DNA from: Stenotrophomonas sp. 57
Lineage (GTDB): Bacteria; Pseudomonadota; Gammaproteobacteria; Xanthomonadales; Xanthomonadaceae
Assembly (NCBI RefSeq): GCF_030291075.1
Contig: NZ_CP127407.1
Span: 3,408,001 to 3,472,000 of the forward strand
Length of the DNA: 64,000 nt
Direction of reading: 5' to 3'
Within the stretch, counting starts at the first letter, position 1. The number at the start of each line of letters is the position of its first letter. The notes beneath the pieces were generated by a model. It saw only the letters and a program-made list of their open reading frames with translations, was not told the DNA's origin and made no database searches. Shown here piece by piece: positions 36,882 through 45,236 of the stretch. Both the position numbers and the translations under genes were made by a program.

Positions 36882-38675
36882 ATGTACCGCGTGATGACCC
36901 AACCCGATCTTGATCTGGGCGTGGTCGGCAACGGCAGCTTCGGCGCCCTGGTCGACAAACATGCCCGTGTTGTCTGGAGCTGCCTGCCCACCTTCGACGG
37001 CGACCCGACGTTCTGCGCCCTGCTGGGTCCCAACCAGCAGACCGGTGGTGACTTCGCCATCGAGCTGGAGGACTTCGCCGACAGCGAGCAGGAATACCTC
37101 ACCAATACCGCGATCCTGCGCACCGTGCTGCGTGACACGCACGGCGGCGCACTGGAAATCCTGGACTTCGCCCCGCGCTGGCGCCAGAACGACCGCTTCT
37201 ACCGGCCGGTCAGTCTGATCCGCCAGGTGCGCCCCTTGTCCGGCAGCCCACGCATCACCGTGCGTGCGCGACCGCTGGCGGACTGGGGCGCACGCGTTCC
37301 CGAGTCGACCTGGGGCAGCAACCATGTGCGCTGGATCCTGCCCGAACACGTATTGCGGCTCACCACCGACGTGCCGGTGCGCTTCGTGCGTGATGGCCTG
37401 CCGTTTGTGCTCAACCATCCGATCCATCTGATCCTGGGCGTGGACGAATCGCTCAACCGTTCGATCAGCGGCTATGTGCAGGAAGCCTTCCAGCGCACCC
37501 GCGACTACTGGCGCGAATGGGTGCGCTACCTGTCCATTCCGCTGGAATGGCAGGACGCGGTGATCCGCAGTGCGATCACGCTGAAGCTGTGCCAGTACGA
37601 GGACAGCGGCGCGATCATCGCGGCGATGACCACCTCCATTCCGGAAGCGCCCGGCAGCGTGCGCAACTGGGATTACCGCTACTGCTGGCTGCGCGATGCC
37701 GCCTTCGTGGTGCGTGCACTGAACCGTCTTGGCGCCACGCGCACGATGGAGCAGTTCCTCGGCTACATCTTCAACCTGGCTACCACCGACGGCACGCTGC
37801 AGCCGTTGTATGGCATCGGCTTCGAGGCCAAGCTGGACGAGGACGAGGTGCCCACGCTGTCCGGCTACCGCGGCATGGGCCCGGTGCGCCGTGGCAACCT
37901 GGCCTGGGTGCAGCGCCAGCACGATGTGTACGGCAGCGTGGTGTTGGCCTCCACCCAGCTGTTCTTCGACCGCCGCTTGCAGGACCCGGGTGACGCACAC
38001 ACCTTCGCCCGCCTTGAACCGCTCGGCGAGCAGGCCTTCGCCCTGCATGACGTACCCGATGCAGGCCTGTGGGAGTTCCGCGGCCGTACCGAGGTGCACA
38101 CCTATACCAGCGCGATGTGCTGGGCGGCCTGCGACCGTCTGTGCAAGATCGCCGTGCGCCTGAAGCGCGACGACCGGGCGCACTATTGGCGCGAGCGCGC
38201 CGACACCATCCACGCGCGCATCATGGCTGAAGCCTGGAGCGACGAGCTTGGCCACTTCACCGATACCTTCGGTGGTCACCGACTGGACGCCTCCTTGCTG
38301 CTGCTGGCCGATATCGGCTTCATCGATGCACTGGACGCCCGTTTCATCGCGACCGTCGAAGCCATCGGCCGCGACCTCAAGCATGGCAACTCGCTGTACC
38401 GCTATGTGGCACCGGATGACTTCGGCGAACCGGAAACCAGCTTCACCATCTGCACGTTCTGGTACATCGATGCGCTGGCCGCGATCGGGCGTCTGGATGA
38501 GGCACGCGAGATGTTCGAGACGTTGCTGAAGCAGCGCAACCACCTGGGCCTGCTGTCGGAGGACTTGGCCTTCGACAGCGGCGAGGCCTGGGGCAATTTC
38601 CCGCAGACCTATTCGCACGTCGGCCTGATCACCGCCGCGATGCGCCTGTCGCGATCCTGGCAGGAGGCGTCGTGA
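36882..38675 (+). CDS. Glycoside hydrolase family 15 protein (glucoamylase/trehalase-like)
   Basis: This 597-residue cytoplasmic enzyme has the (alpha/alpha)6 GH15 fold. The N-terminal beta-domain starts DLDLGVVGNGSFGALVDKHARVVWSCLPTFDGDP. The sugar-binding and general-acid region is NWDYRYCWLRDAAFVVRALNRLG, and the general-base Glu is expected in FDSGEAWGNFPQTYSHVGLI. There is no signal peptide. GH15 members cleave alpha-glucosides, and some actinobacterial ones are trehalases, which would fit its place between otsB and otsA. Starts at 36882 (ATG) or 36894 (ATG) are both possible. The stop overlaps the otsA start (GTGA). Confidence 0.85.
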   Translation: MYRVMTQPDLDLGVVGNGSFGALVDKHARVVWSCLPTFDGDPTFCALLGPNQQTGGDFAIELEDFADSEQEYLTNTAILRTVLRDTHGGALEILDFAPRWRQNDRFYRPVSLIRQVRPLSGSPRITVRARPLADWGARVPESTWGSNHVRWILPEHVLRLTTDVPVRFVRDGLPFVLNHPIHLILGVDESLNRSISGYVQEAFQRTRDYWREWVRYLSIPLEWQDAVIRSAITLKLCQYEDSGAIIAAMTTSIPEAPGSVRNWDYRYCWLRDAAFVVRALNRLGATRTMEQFLGYIFNLATTDGTLQPLYGIGFEAKLDEDEVPTLSGYRGMGPVRRGNLAWVQRQHDVYGSVVLASTQLFFDRRLQDPGDAHTFARLEPLGEQAFALHDVPDAGLWEFRGRTEVHTYTSAMCWAACDRLCKIAVRLKRDDRAHYWRERADTIHARIMAEAWSDELGHFTDTFGGHRLDASLLLLADIGFIDALDARFIATVEAIGRDLKHGNSLYRYVAPDDFGEPETSFTICTFWYIDALAAIGRLDEAREMFETLLKQRNHLGLLSEDLAFDSGEAWGNFPQTYSHVGLITAAMRLSRSWQEAS

Positions 38676-40036
38676 GCCGTCTGGTTGTGGTTTCAAACCG
38701 TGTAGCCGTGCCCGGCGAAAACCGTGCCGGCGGCCTGGCGGTCGGCCTGCTTGCCGCGCTGAAGGAACGCGGCGGGATGTGGTTCGGCTGGAGCGGCAAG
38801 AGCGTGCGCGATGGCAGTGGCACGCTGCACACGCAGAAGGACGGCGACATCGAATTCGTCACCCTGGACCTGAGCAAGCGCGAGGTGGATGGCTACTACA
38901 ACGGCTTCGCCAACCGCACCTTGTGGCCGCTGCTGCACTTCCGCCTCGACCTGGTCGACTACGACCGCGGTACCCGCGAGACGTACCACAAGGTCAACGC
39001 GCTGTTCGCCGACAAGCTCGCACCGTTGCTGCGCGAAGACGACATCCTCTGGATCCACGACTACCACCTGATCCCGCTCGGCGCGCTGCTGCGCGAGCGT
39101 GGCATCGGCTGCCGCATCGGCTTCTTCCTGCACATCCCGATGCCCTCGGCCGACCTGCTGCAGGCCATGCCCGATCACCTGCGGCTGTTCTCCGCGCTGT
39201 ACGCCTACGATCTGGTCGGCTTCCAGACCCAGCGCGATGCCGATCGCTTCCAGACTTACCTGCGCCTGTTCGGCGGCGGCCGCGTGCTCGACAACGGCGA
39301 ACTGGAAGCGCCCGGTGGGCGCCGGTTCCGTGCGGCCGCCTTCCCGATCGGCATCGACACCGAGCTGATCGCGCGGCAGGCAGGTACCGCCGCGGCCAAG
39401 GCGGCTGTGAAGAACCTGCGCGCCAGCCTGCGCGACCGCCAGCTGGCGATCGGCGTCGACCGCCTGGACTATTCCAAGGGCCTGCCCGAACGCTTCCTCG
39501 GCTTCGAGCGCTACCTGGAGCGCCATCCGGACCAGCGCGGTTCGCTGACCTACCTGCAGATCGCCCCGGTCTCGCGGGGTGATGTCACCGAGTACCGGCA
39601 ACTGCGCAGCCAGCTGGAGCAGATCGCCGGCCACATCAACGGCGGCCACGCCGAGCCGGACTGGACGCCGCTGCGCTACGTCAACCAGAACTTCACCCAT
39701 GCCACCCTCACCGGCTTCTACCGGGCGGCGGCGGTGGGCCTGGTCACCCCGCTGCGCGATGGCATGAACCTGGTGGCCAAGGAATACGTGGCCTCGCAGG
39801 ACCCGGACGATCCCGGCGTGCTGGTGCTGTCGCTGCTGGCCGGCGCCGCCGACGAACTGAAGCAGGCGCTGCTGGTGAACCCGCACGATCTGGACGGCGT
39901 GGCCGACGCCATCGCCACGGCCGCAACGATGTCGCTGCACAGGCGCAAGGAACGCTGGCACGCAATGATGGAGCACCTGCGCACCTACGACATCAACCAC
40001 TGGCGGCGCAGCTATCTGGACGTGCTGGAGGGCTGA
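38672..40036 (+). CDS. otsA: Trehalose-6-phosphate synthase
   Basis: OtsA transfers glucose from UDP-glucose to glucose-6-phosphate, giving the substrate of OtsB. The 454-residue GT20 enzyme begins [30 protein letters not shown], with the donor-loop glycines. It contains [32 protein letters not shown], the conserved [22 protein letters not shown] and [20 protein letters not shown]. The start is GTG at 38672, overlapping the GH15 stop by 4 bp, with AGGAGG 4 bp upstream. It is about 20 residues shorter than the E. coli enzyme but complete in motifs. Confidence 0.95.
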   Translation: MSRLVVVSNRVAVPGENRAGGLAVGLLAALKERGGMWFGWSGKSVRDGSGTLHTQKDGDIEFVTLDLSKREVDGYYNGFANRTLWPLLHFRLDLVDYDRGTRETYHKVNALFADKLAPLLREDDILWIHDYHLIPLGALLRERGIGCRIGFFLHIPMPSADLLQAMPDHLRLFSALYAYDLVGFQTQRDADRFQTYLRLFGGGRVLDNGELEAPGGRRFRAAAFPIGIDTELIARQAGTAAAKAAVKNLRASLRDRQLAIGVDRLDYSKGLPERFLGFERYLERHPDQRGSLTYLQIAPVSRGDVTEYRQLRSQLEQIAGHINGGHAEPDWTPLRYVNQNFTHATLTGFYRAAAVGLVTPLRDGMNLVAKEYVASQDPDDPGVLVLSLLAGAADELKQALLVNPHDLDGVADAIATAATMSLHRRKERWHAMMEHLRTYDINHWRRSYLDVLEG

Positions 40037-40049
40037 CGAGGCCGCCCCT

Positions 40050-40075
40050 GTAGCGTCGAGCTTGCTCGACGCTAC
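40050..40075. repeat. SMAG-type palindrome (GTAGCGTCGAGC class)
   Basis: GTAGCGTCGAGC and GCTCGACGCTAC are perfectly complementary around TT. It lies between the convergent otsA and DUF393 genes. Confidence 0.9.
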
Positions 40076-40088
40076 AGAAGACAGGCGA

Positions 40089-40526
40089 TCAATCCAGGAG
40101 CCGCGCGAGGTGTTCCGGCGCCGGCAGGTGGCACGCATCATGCCTGCCAAACCAGCGGTAGCGGTTGCGCGCCAGCACGCGATACGCGGCATCCCGCCAG
40201 CCGCGCGGCACTGACCGCAGCACGCAGGTCAGGCGCCAGGCACCGCCCAGTCCCGCCAACACGCGCAGGATCGCACCGGTATCGGTCCACGCGCCCTGCG
40301 TATCCAGCAGCAGGAACGAGGCCGGGTCCTGCGGGTCCAGCCCGTGCGTGCGCAGCAGTGCGCTGCCCTGCGCGCCCTGCATCGCTGCGAAGCGGTAGCG
40401 CCCGTTGCGGTCGAAACGCAGCAGGAACCGCACCCATCGGCTGCACAGCGCGCAGACGCCGTCGAACACGATCACCGCGCTGCCGCCATCGGCAGCCGCC
40501 TCACTGCGGTTCGAGCCAGCCTTCAT
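40089..40526 (-). CDS. DUF393 / DCC-family thiol-disulfide oxidoreductase-like protein
   Basis: This 145-residue protein has the signature of the DCC family: an N-terminal VIVFDGVCALCSRWVRFLLRFDRNGRYRFAAMQG, with the D-x-x-C-x-x-C pair of the proposed thioredoxin-like active site. The typical R-V-L-x-x-L-GG-x-W pattern and a C-terminal RNRYRWFGRHDACHLP follow. The family is predicted to act on thiols, but I know of no defined partner. Its start overlaps the end of the DUF4166 gene by 26 bp, so the two are translationally linked in the rluD-pgeF run. A later in-frame GTG (codon 18) could be the true start. Confidence 0.8.
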   Translation of the reverse strand: MKAGSNRSEAAADGGSAVIVFDGVCALCSRWVRFLLRFDRNGRYRFAAMQGAQGSALLRTHGLDPQDPASFLLLDTQGAWTDTGAILRVLAGLGGAWRLTCVLRSVPRGWRDAAYRVLARNRYRWFGRHDACHLPAPEHLARLLD

Positions 40527-41031
40527 AGCGGATCAGCGCTCCCACCCAGGGCAAAGTCACATCGACCAGGAAAGTGTAGCGCTCACCCTGCCAGGCTTCA
40601 CGGCAGCGCACGCCACCAAACCAGCGCCCCGGTAGCGGCAGCAGCCCGAACGCCCAGACCCGGCGCACCGACCAGTCGATGCCACCCTCGCGGGCCTGCA
40701 GGTCGAATTCGAAGCGCACCGCGCCCAGATGCTCGCGCAGGTATCCCTCATGCGCCCACAGCCGCGACACCATCGGCAAGCGACCAAAGCGCCGCGCCCA
40801 TTGTTCGCCCTGCCCGTGTGTGCTGAATACCACTTCGGTTGGCAGCGCGTCGCCGCTCTTCGGCAACCGTGCCACTGCGGCCAGCAGCGGCACCAGCCCG
40901 TGACGCCCGCGCTGGATCCGCGCCTTCCCCACGTAGCGGCACGGCTGTGGTGCGGCGTGCAGCGCCTGCACCGGCGGTGCCAGGGTGGCGAAGGCCGGCC
41001 CCAGCACCCGTGCAAACAGGGGCGTAGTCAG
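40501..41031 (-). CDS. DUF4166 domain protein with possible CTG start
   Basis: This protein of about 176 residues resembles DUF4166. The start LFARVLGPAFATLAPPVQALH is the conserved head. GKARIQRGRHGLVPLLAAVARLP is followed by TEVVFSTHGQGEQWARRFG, and REGGIDWSVRRVWAFGLLPLPGRWFGGVRCREAWQGERYTFLVDVTLP forms the body. No ATG exists in a sensible place. A CTG at 41031 overlaps the pgeF stop (CTGA) and would include the whole conserved head. The next candidate is GTG at 41007, which would lose 8 residues. The function of the family is unknown. Frame, conservation pattern and tight packing support a real gene. Confidence 0.72.
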   Translation of the reverse strand: MTTPLFARVLGPAFATLAPPVQALHAAPQPCRYVGKARIQRGRHGLVPLLAAVARLPKSGDALPTEVVFSTHGQGEQWARRFGRLPMVSRLWAHEGYLREHLGAVRFEFDLQAREGGIDWSVRRVWAFGLLPLPGRWFGGVRCREAWQGERYTFLVDVTLPWVGALIRYEGWLEPQ

Positions 41032-41798
41032 GGTGCGATCCAGGCCAACGTCGCCATGCGTCCGGTGCGGCGGTCGCGCCGGTGCGAGTACAGGTCCGGA
41101 TCGGCCATGGTCGACACCGTGCCGCCGTATACCTGCGCCGGGTCCATGCCCGCCGCCTGCAGGCGCTGGCGGGCCAACGCGAACAGATCCACCTTCCAAT
41201 GACCTGCGCGGGTCGCTGCGAACGCCACCTCGGCGGCCGGATCGTGTCCGACGAAGGCGTGGTAGACCTCTTCACCGATCTCGTAACCGGCCGGCCCGGC
41301 GGCCGGTCCCAGCCAGGCGCGCAACTGCGCCGGCGGCGTCTGCATGGCCGCCACGGTGGCCTCCAGCATGCCGTCGGCCAGGCCACGCCAGCCGGCGTGC
41401 GCCGCGCCCACCTCACTGCCATCGGCGGCGGCGAACACCACCGGCAGGCAGTCGGCGGTCAGGATCGCCAGCACCACGCCGGGCACCGAGGTCACCGCGG
41501 CGTCGGCCACCGGCTCGGCGGCACCCGGCACCGGCGGCGCGTTGAAGCGCAGCACGGTGCTGCTGTGCACCTGGCGCAGCCAGTGCGGTGCCGACGGCAA
41601 CGCCAGCCCCTGCTGCAGCAGCTGGCGGTTGTGCTCGACGTTGGCCGGGGTGTCACCCTCGGCCGCGTGCCGGTTGCCCAGGTTGAACTGCGCGAACGGT
41701 GCCGGCGAGATGCCCGCGCCATGCCGGCGCGTGGTCAGCGCGTGGACGCCCGGAGGCGCCGGCCAGTCGGCCTGCAGCAACGGCAGCGCGGTGGTCAC
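41028..41798 (-). CDS. pgeF: Peptidoglycan editing factor PgeF (YfiH family)
   Basis: This 256-residue laccase-domain protein of the YfiH/PgeF family is a zinc or copper enzyme. Members have purine nucleoside phosphorylase or adenosine deaminase activity, and in E. coli PgeF ensures correct peptidoglycan stem composition. The metal-binding blocks are visible: [24 protein letters not shown], and [22 protein letters not shown]. The [19 protein letters not shown] segment follows. The start is GTG at 41798, overlapping the rluD stop by 4 bp (GTGA). rluD-pgeF is a widely conserved gene pair. Confidence 0.93.
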   Translation of the reverse strand: MTTALPLLQADWPAPPGVHALTTRRHGAGISPAPFAQFNLGNRHAAEGDTPANVEHNRQLLQQGLALPSAPHWLRQVHSSTVLRFNAPPVPGAAEPVADAAVTSVPGVVLAILTADCLPVVFAAADGSEVGAAHAGWRGLADGMLEATVAAMQTPPAQLRAWLGPAAGPAGYEIGEEVYHAFVGHDPAAEVAFAATRAGHWKVDLFALARQRLQAAGMDPAQVYGGTVSTMADPDLYSHRRDRRTGRMATLAWIAP

Positions 41799-42784
41799 CA
41801 GCGGTCCCGCTCGCGCGCGGCGAAGGCTTCGCTGTCTTCGCGCAGCACCTTCATCAGGTGCAGCATGTCCTCGGGCACCGGCGCGGTATTGCGCACCGGC
41901 TCACCGGTGATCGGGTGGGTGAACTCCAGGGTCTCGGCATGCAGGGCCTGGCGCTTGAAGCCGCGCAGCGCGGCCACCAGCTCGTCGCTTGCGCCCTTGG
42001 GCAGCTTCAGCGCACCGCCGTACAGCGGGTCACCGATGATCGGATGGCGCACGTGCGCCATGTGCACGCGGATCTGGTGGGTACGCCCGGTTTCCAGGCG
42101 GCACTCCAGCGCGGTGTGCGCACGGAAGCGCTCGCGCAGTCGGTAGTGGGTGATCGCCTCCTTGCCGTCCTCGCGCACCGCCATCTTCAGGCGGTCGCGC
42201 GGATGGCGGTCGATCGGGGCATCGGCGGTGCCACCGGCCACCAGCGCACCCATCACGATCGCCAGGTACTGGCGATGCACGTCGCGTGCGGCCAGCTGCT
42301 CGACCAGCGCGGTCTGCGCTTCCAGGGTCTTGGCCACCACCATCACGCCGCTGGTGTCCTTGTCCAGGCGATGCACGATGCCAGCGCGCGGCAGCACCGC
42401 AACCGACGGGTCGCGGAACAGCAGGGCATTGACCAGGGTGCCGCTGTGGTTGCCGGCCCCCGGATGCACCACCAGGCCGACCGGCTTGTTGATCACCAGC
42501 AGGTGCTCATCCTCGAACAGCACGTCCAGCGGGATGTCCTCCGGCTGGGCGTCGGTCTGGGTTTCCAGCACCACGTTGAGGGTCACCACCTCGCCGCCGC
42601 GCAGCGGATCGCGCGGGCGCACCTGGGCGCCATCCAGCAGCACCTCCCCGGCCTTGATCCACTCGGTCAGGCGCGAACGCGAGTATTCGGGGAACAGTTC
42701 GGCCACGACGGCGTCGAAACGGCGGCCGGCAGCGGTGTCGGGGACGATGGCCTGGCGGGCCGATTCAGAGGGTTGTTCAGACAT
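41795..42784 (-). CDS. rluD: 23S rRNA pseudouridine synthase RluD
   Basis: RluD makes pseudouridines at 1911/1915/1917 of 23S rRNA. The 329-residue protein has an N-terminal S4 domain ([22 protein letters not shown]). The RluA-family core follows, with the catalytic Asp in [20 protein letters not shown], then [24 protein letters not shown]. The start at 42784 (MSEQPS) is preferred; an in-frame ATG lies four codons upstream and neither has a strong ribosome site. It is divergent from bamD and followed by pgeF with an overlap, the conserved arrangement in gammaproteobacteria. Confidence 0.94.
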   Translation of the reverse strand: MSEQPSESARQAIVPDTAAGRRFDAVVAELFPEYSRSRLTEWIKAGEVLLDGAQVRPRDPLRGGEVVTLNVVLETQTDAQPEDIPLDVLFEDEHLLVINKPVGLVVHPGAGNHSGTLVNALLFRDPSVAVLPRAGIVHRLDKDTSGVMVVAKTLEAQTALVEQLAARDVHRQYLAIVMGALVAGGTADAPIDRHPRDRLKMAVREDGKEAITHYRLRERFRAHTALECRLETGRTHQIRVHMAHVRHPIIGDPLYGGALKLPKGASDELVAALRGFKRQALHAETLEFTHPITGEPVRNTAPVPEDMLHLMKVLREDSEAFAARERDRW

Positions 42785-42897
42785 GGCAGGGGGCATTCTT
42801 TGAAATTTTGGGGTCCCGGCGGCCGGTTTCAGTCGCTGGACAGGACACTAGGCTATCATCGACCCTTCGTATTCCAGCCGCGTCCCGCCTCGACCTC

Positions 42898-43785
42898 ATG
42901 ATCCGACGCTCCTCCATGCTCTCCGCGCCCGTCCGCCTCACCGCCCTGCTGCTGGTGCTGGTCATCGCCGCCACCGGCTGCCACCGTGGCGCCAAGAAGG
43001 GCGATCGGCCCGATGAAGGGACGCCGGTCGAACAGTTGTACGAGAAGAGCCACAAGCTTATGCAGGGTGGCAACTGGAGCGGGGCTGAATCCAGTTTCCG
43101 CCGCCTGGTGGCCCAGTATCCGTACGGTCCGTACACCGAACAGGCGATGATCGAAACCGCCTACGCGCAGTACAAGGCCGGCAAGCACGATGATGCGGTG
43201 TCCAGCATCGACCGCTTCATCCGTACCTACCCGACCCACCGCAACATCGCGTACATGTACTACCTGCGCGGCCTGGCCAACTCCAACCGCAGTACGGTTT
43301 TCCTGCGTCGCGTATGGTCCCTGGACGCCAGCCGCCGTGATCTGTCCACGCCGCACCAGGCGTATTCGGACTTCAACATTGTGGTTGACCGTTACCCGAA
43401 CAGCCGCTACGCCGCCGATGCACGCCAGCGCATGCTGGAACTGCGTGACGTGTTTGCCCAGCACGAGCTGGACAACGCCCTGTACTACATGCGCCGCGGC
43501 GCCTGGGTCTCGGCCGTCGGCCGCGCCAACTACCTGCTGGAAACCTATCCGCAGAGCGCGTTCCAGTACGACGCCGTGGCCGTCCTGGCCGATTCCTACA
43601 CCCACCTGGGCAACAAGACCCTGGCCGACGACGCCCGCCGCGTCCTGCAGCTGAACCAGCCGGACCACCCGTGGCTGGAAGGCAAGTGGCCGAAGTACCC
43701 GTGGATGATCCGCAAGCTGAACCCGTTCGCCGGCGAGAAGTCCGCCAGCACCGGCCAGCGCAACGCGCGACTGGAAAAGAAATAA
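42898..43785 (+). CDS. bamD: Outer membrane assembly lipoprotein BamD
   Basis: BamD is the essential lipoprotein of the BAM complex that inserts beta-barrels into the outer membrane. The 295-residue precursor has a lipoprotein signal with lipobox AATGC (cysteine 28). Five TPR-like repeats follow, such as PVEQLYEKSHKLMQGGNWSGAESSFRRLVAQYPYGPYTEQAMIETAYAQYKAG and later NALYYMRRGAWVSAVGRANYLLETYPQS. The C-terminus is basic. The ATG at 42898 is chosen; another ATG at 42916 would give a shorter signal. It is divergent from rluD, with a strong terminator right after it. Confidence 0.94.
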   Translation: MIRRSSMLSAPVRLTALLLVLVIAATGCHRGAKKGDRPDEGTPVEQLYEKSHKLMQGGNWSGAESSFRRLVAQYPYGPYTEQAMIETAYAQYKAGKHDDAVSSIDRFIRTYPTHRNIAYMYYLRGLANSNRSTVFLRRVWSLDASRRDLSTPHQAYSDFNIVVDRYPNSRYAADARQRMLELRDVFAQHELDNALYYMRRGAWVSAVGRANYLLETYPQSAFQYDAVAVLADSYTHLGNKTLADDARRVLQLNQPDHPWLEGKWPKYPWMIRKLNPFAGEKSASTGQRNARLEKK

Positions 43786-43793
43786 GAAAGCAG

Positions 43794-43819
43794 AGGGCCC
43801 CGCAAGGGGCCCTTTCTTT
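43794..43819 (+). terminator. Rho-independent terminator of bamD
   Basis: GGGCCCC-GCAA-GGGGCCC followed by TTTCTTT, 9 bp after the bamD stop. Confidence 0.92.
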
Positions 43820-43823
43820 GTGG

Positions 43824-43848
43824 GTAGGTCCACGCCATGCGTGAATGG
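43824..43848 (+). repeat. SMAG-type palindrome (GTAGGTCCACG class)
   Basis: GTAGGTCCACGCCATGCGTG; one arm mismatch. It follows the bamD terminator directly. Confidence 0.8.
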
Positions 43849-43964
43849 TTCGCTGGCGCTAGGAATACTACGAATTCCCTGCCGTTGCGATGCCGTTCCC
43901 AGACCGCACGCGCACCGCCCTCCACACTCCGGCGCACGGCCATTTCCGCCTGTCTGGAGTCCAC

Positions 43965-45155
43965 ATGTCCCCATCCGTTTTCCGCACCCGCCCGTTGCTG
44001 GCCGCCGTCACCGCTGCCCTGCTGGGCCTGCCCATCGCCGTCCAGGCCGCAGAGCCGGGCGAGCTGCTCAGCGCAGCGCCCTATCGTGCCGCCTGGGTGC
44101 CCTCCAAGGCATCCCAGGCGTACCTGCTCAGCTACCGCACGCCCGATCATCACGGCCGGTTGGCGCAGGGCACCGGTCTGCTCTACCTGCCGGCAGGCAC
44201 GGCGCCAGCGGGCGGCTGGCCGGTTGTTTCCTGGGCACATGGCACCCAGGGCATCGCCGATCACTGCGCGCCCTCGGTCTCCGGCCCCTACCAACCCGAA
44301 CGCGACGGGCGCTTCCTCGATCAGTTCCTGGCACAGGGCTACGCCGTCGTCGCCGCGGACTACCAAGGCCTCGGAACTCCAGGCGACCATGCCTACCTGC
44401 ACGTGCGCACTGCCGCGCGCAACGCCATCGATCTCGTCAAGGCCAGCCACCAGTTACTCGGCAACCGCCTTTCCCCCCGCTGGGTCTCGGTGGGTCATTC
44501 ACAGGGCGGCGCCGCCGCGCTCACTGCAGGCTACCTCGCGCCCACCTACGGTGGGGCGTCGTTGCGTTACCGCGGCAGCTTCACCACGGGAACACCCACC
44601 GCCGTGGAGCTGACCGCCCTGGTGATGAAGCCGGACAACCGCGTCGCCAATCCCGGCGCGCTCAACGCGTATCACGCTTATCTGCTCGACGGCCTGTTGC
44701 AGGTTGCACCGCAGGTCGACCGCGTCCTCAGCGATGAAGGCCGCGCGCGGGTTGCGCTGGCGCGCCAGCAATGCCTGGGCGAGCTGGCGGCCACATTGGA
44801 GGGGGCCGATACCGGGTCGATGTTCAGCGCACCACTGACCAGCGTGCCCGGCATCTGGGTTTTGCTTTACGACTATCTGGGCGTACCACGCCGCGGTTTC
44901 AGCCAGCCGTTGATGCTGGGCCATGGCAGCGAAGACCGCGATGTGCCTTATCTGACCACCCTGCTGTATGCCGCAGGCCTGACCCTGCGAGGCGAGCCGG
45001 TAGCATTCCGTCGATATCCGGTTGACCATCGAGGCACGCTGGATGCAGCGGCTGCGGATGGGCTGGCGTTCGTACGCGCTCGCCTGGCGGATGCCCGTTT
45101 CGACGAAGCCGCCGAAGGCATCGGCCTGGAAAAACTGCTGGACGCCGCGCAGTAG
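43965..45155 (+). CDS. Secreted lipase-like alpha/beta hydrolase
   Basis: This 396-residue protein has a signal peptide (ending GLPIAVQAAE). The alpha/beta-hydrolase domain resembles secretory lipases: PVVSWAHGTQGIADHCAPS (oxyanion HG), GYAVVAADYQGLGTPGDHAYL, and the nucleophile elbow VSVGHSQGGAAALTAGYLA. A late Asp/His region is MLGHGSEDRDVPYLTTLLY and RYPVDHRGTLDAAAADGLAFV. It is predicted to act on esters or lipids in the periplasm or medium. The ATG at 43965 begins the signal peptide. Its stop codon lies inside the GTAG of a following SMAG element. Confidence 0.85.
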   Translation: MSPSVFRTRPLLAAVTAALLGLPIAVQAAEPGELLSAAPYRAAWVPSKASQAYLLSYRTPDHHGRLAQGTGLLYLPAGTAPAGGWPVVSWAHGTQGIADHCAPSVSGPYQPERDGRFLDQFLAQGYAVVAADYQGLGTPGDHAYLHVRTAARNAIDLVKASHQLLGNRLSPRWVSVGHSQGGAAALTAGYLAPTYGGASLRYRGSFTTGTPTAVELTALVMKPDNRVANPGALNAYHAYLLDGLLQVAPQVDRVLSDEGRARVALARQQCLGELAATLEGADTGSMFSAPLTSVPGIWVLLYDYLGVPRRGFSQPLMLGHGSEDRDVPYLTTLLYAAGLTLRGEPVAFRRYPVDHRGTLDAAAADGLAFVRARLADARFDEAAEGIGLEKLLDAAQ

Positions 45156-45212
45156 TTCCACGCCCTGCGTGGATGATCGTCGAACACCGTGCGGACCAAG
45201 GTCCGCACCTAC
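45152..45212. repeat. SMAG-type palindrome dimer overlapping a stop codon
   Basis: The left unit, GTAGTTCCACGCCCTGCGTGG, begins in the hydrolase stop (the TAG of GTAG is the stop codon). The right unit is GTGCGGACC...GGTCCGCACCTAC. The two belong to different subclasses. Confidence 0.85.
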
Positions 45213-45236
45213 CCGGGAAGGGGGGCCGGGCCACCC

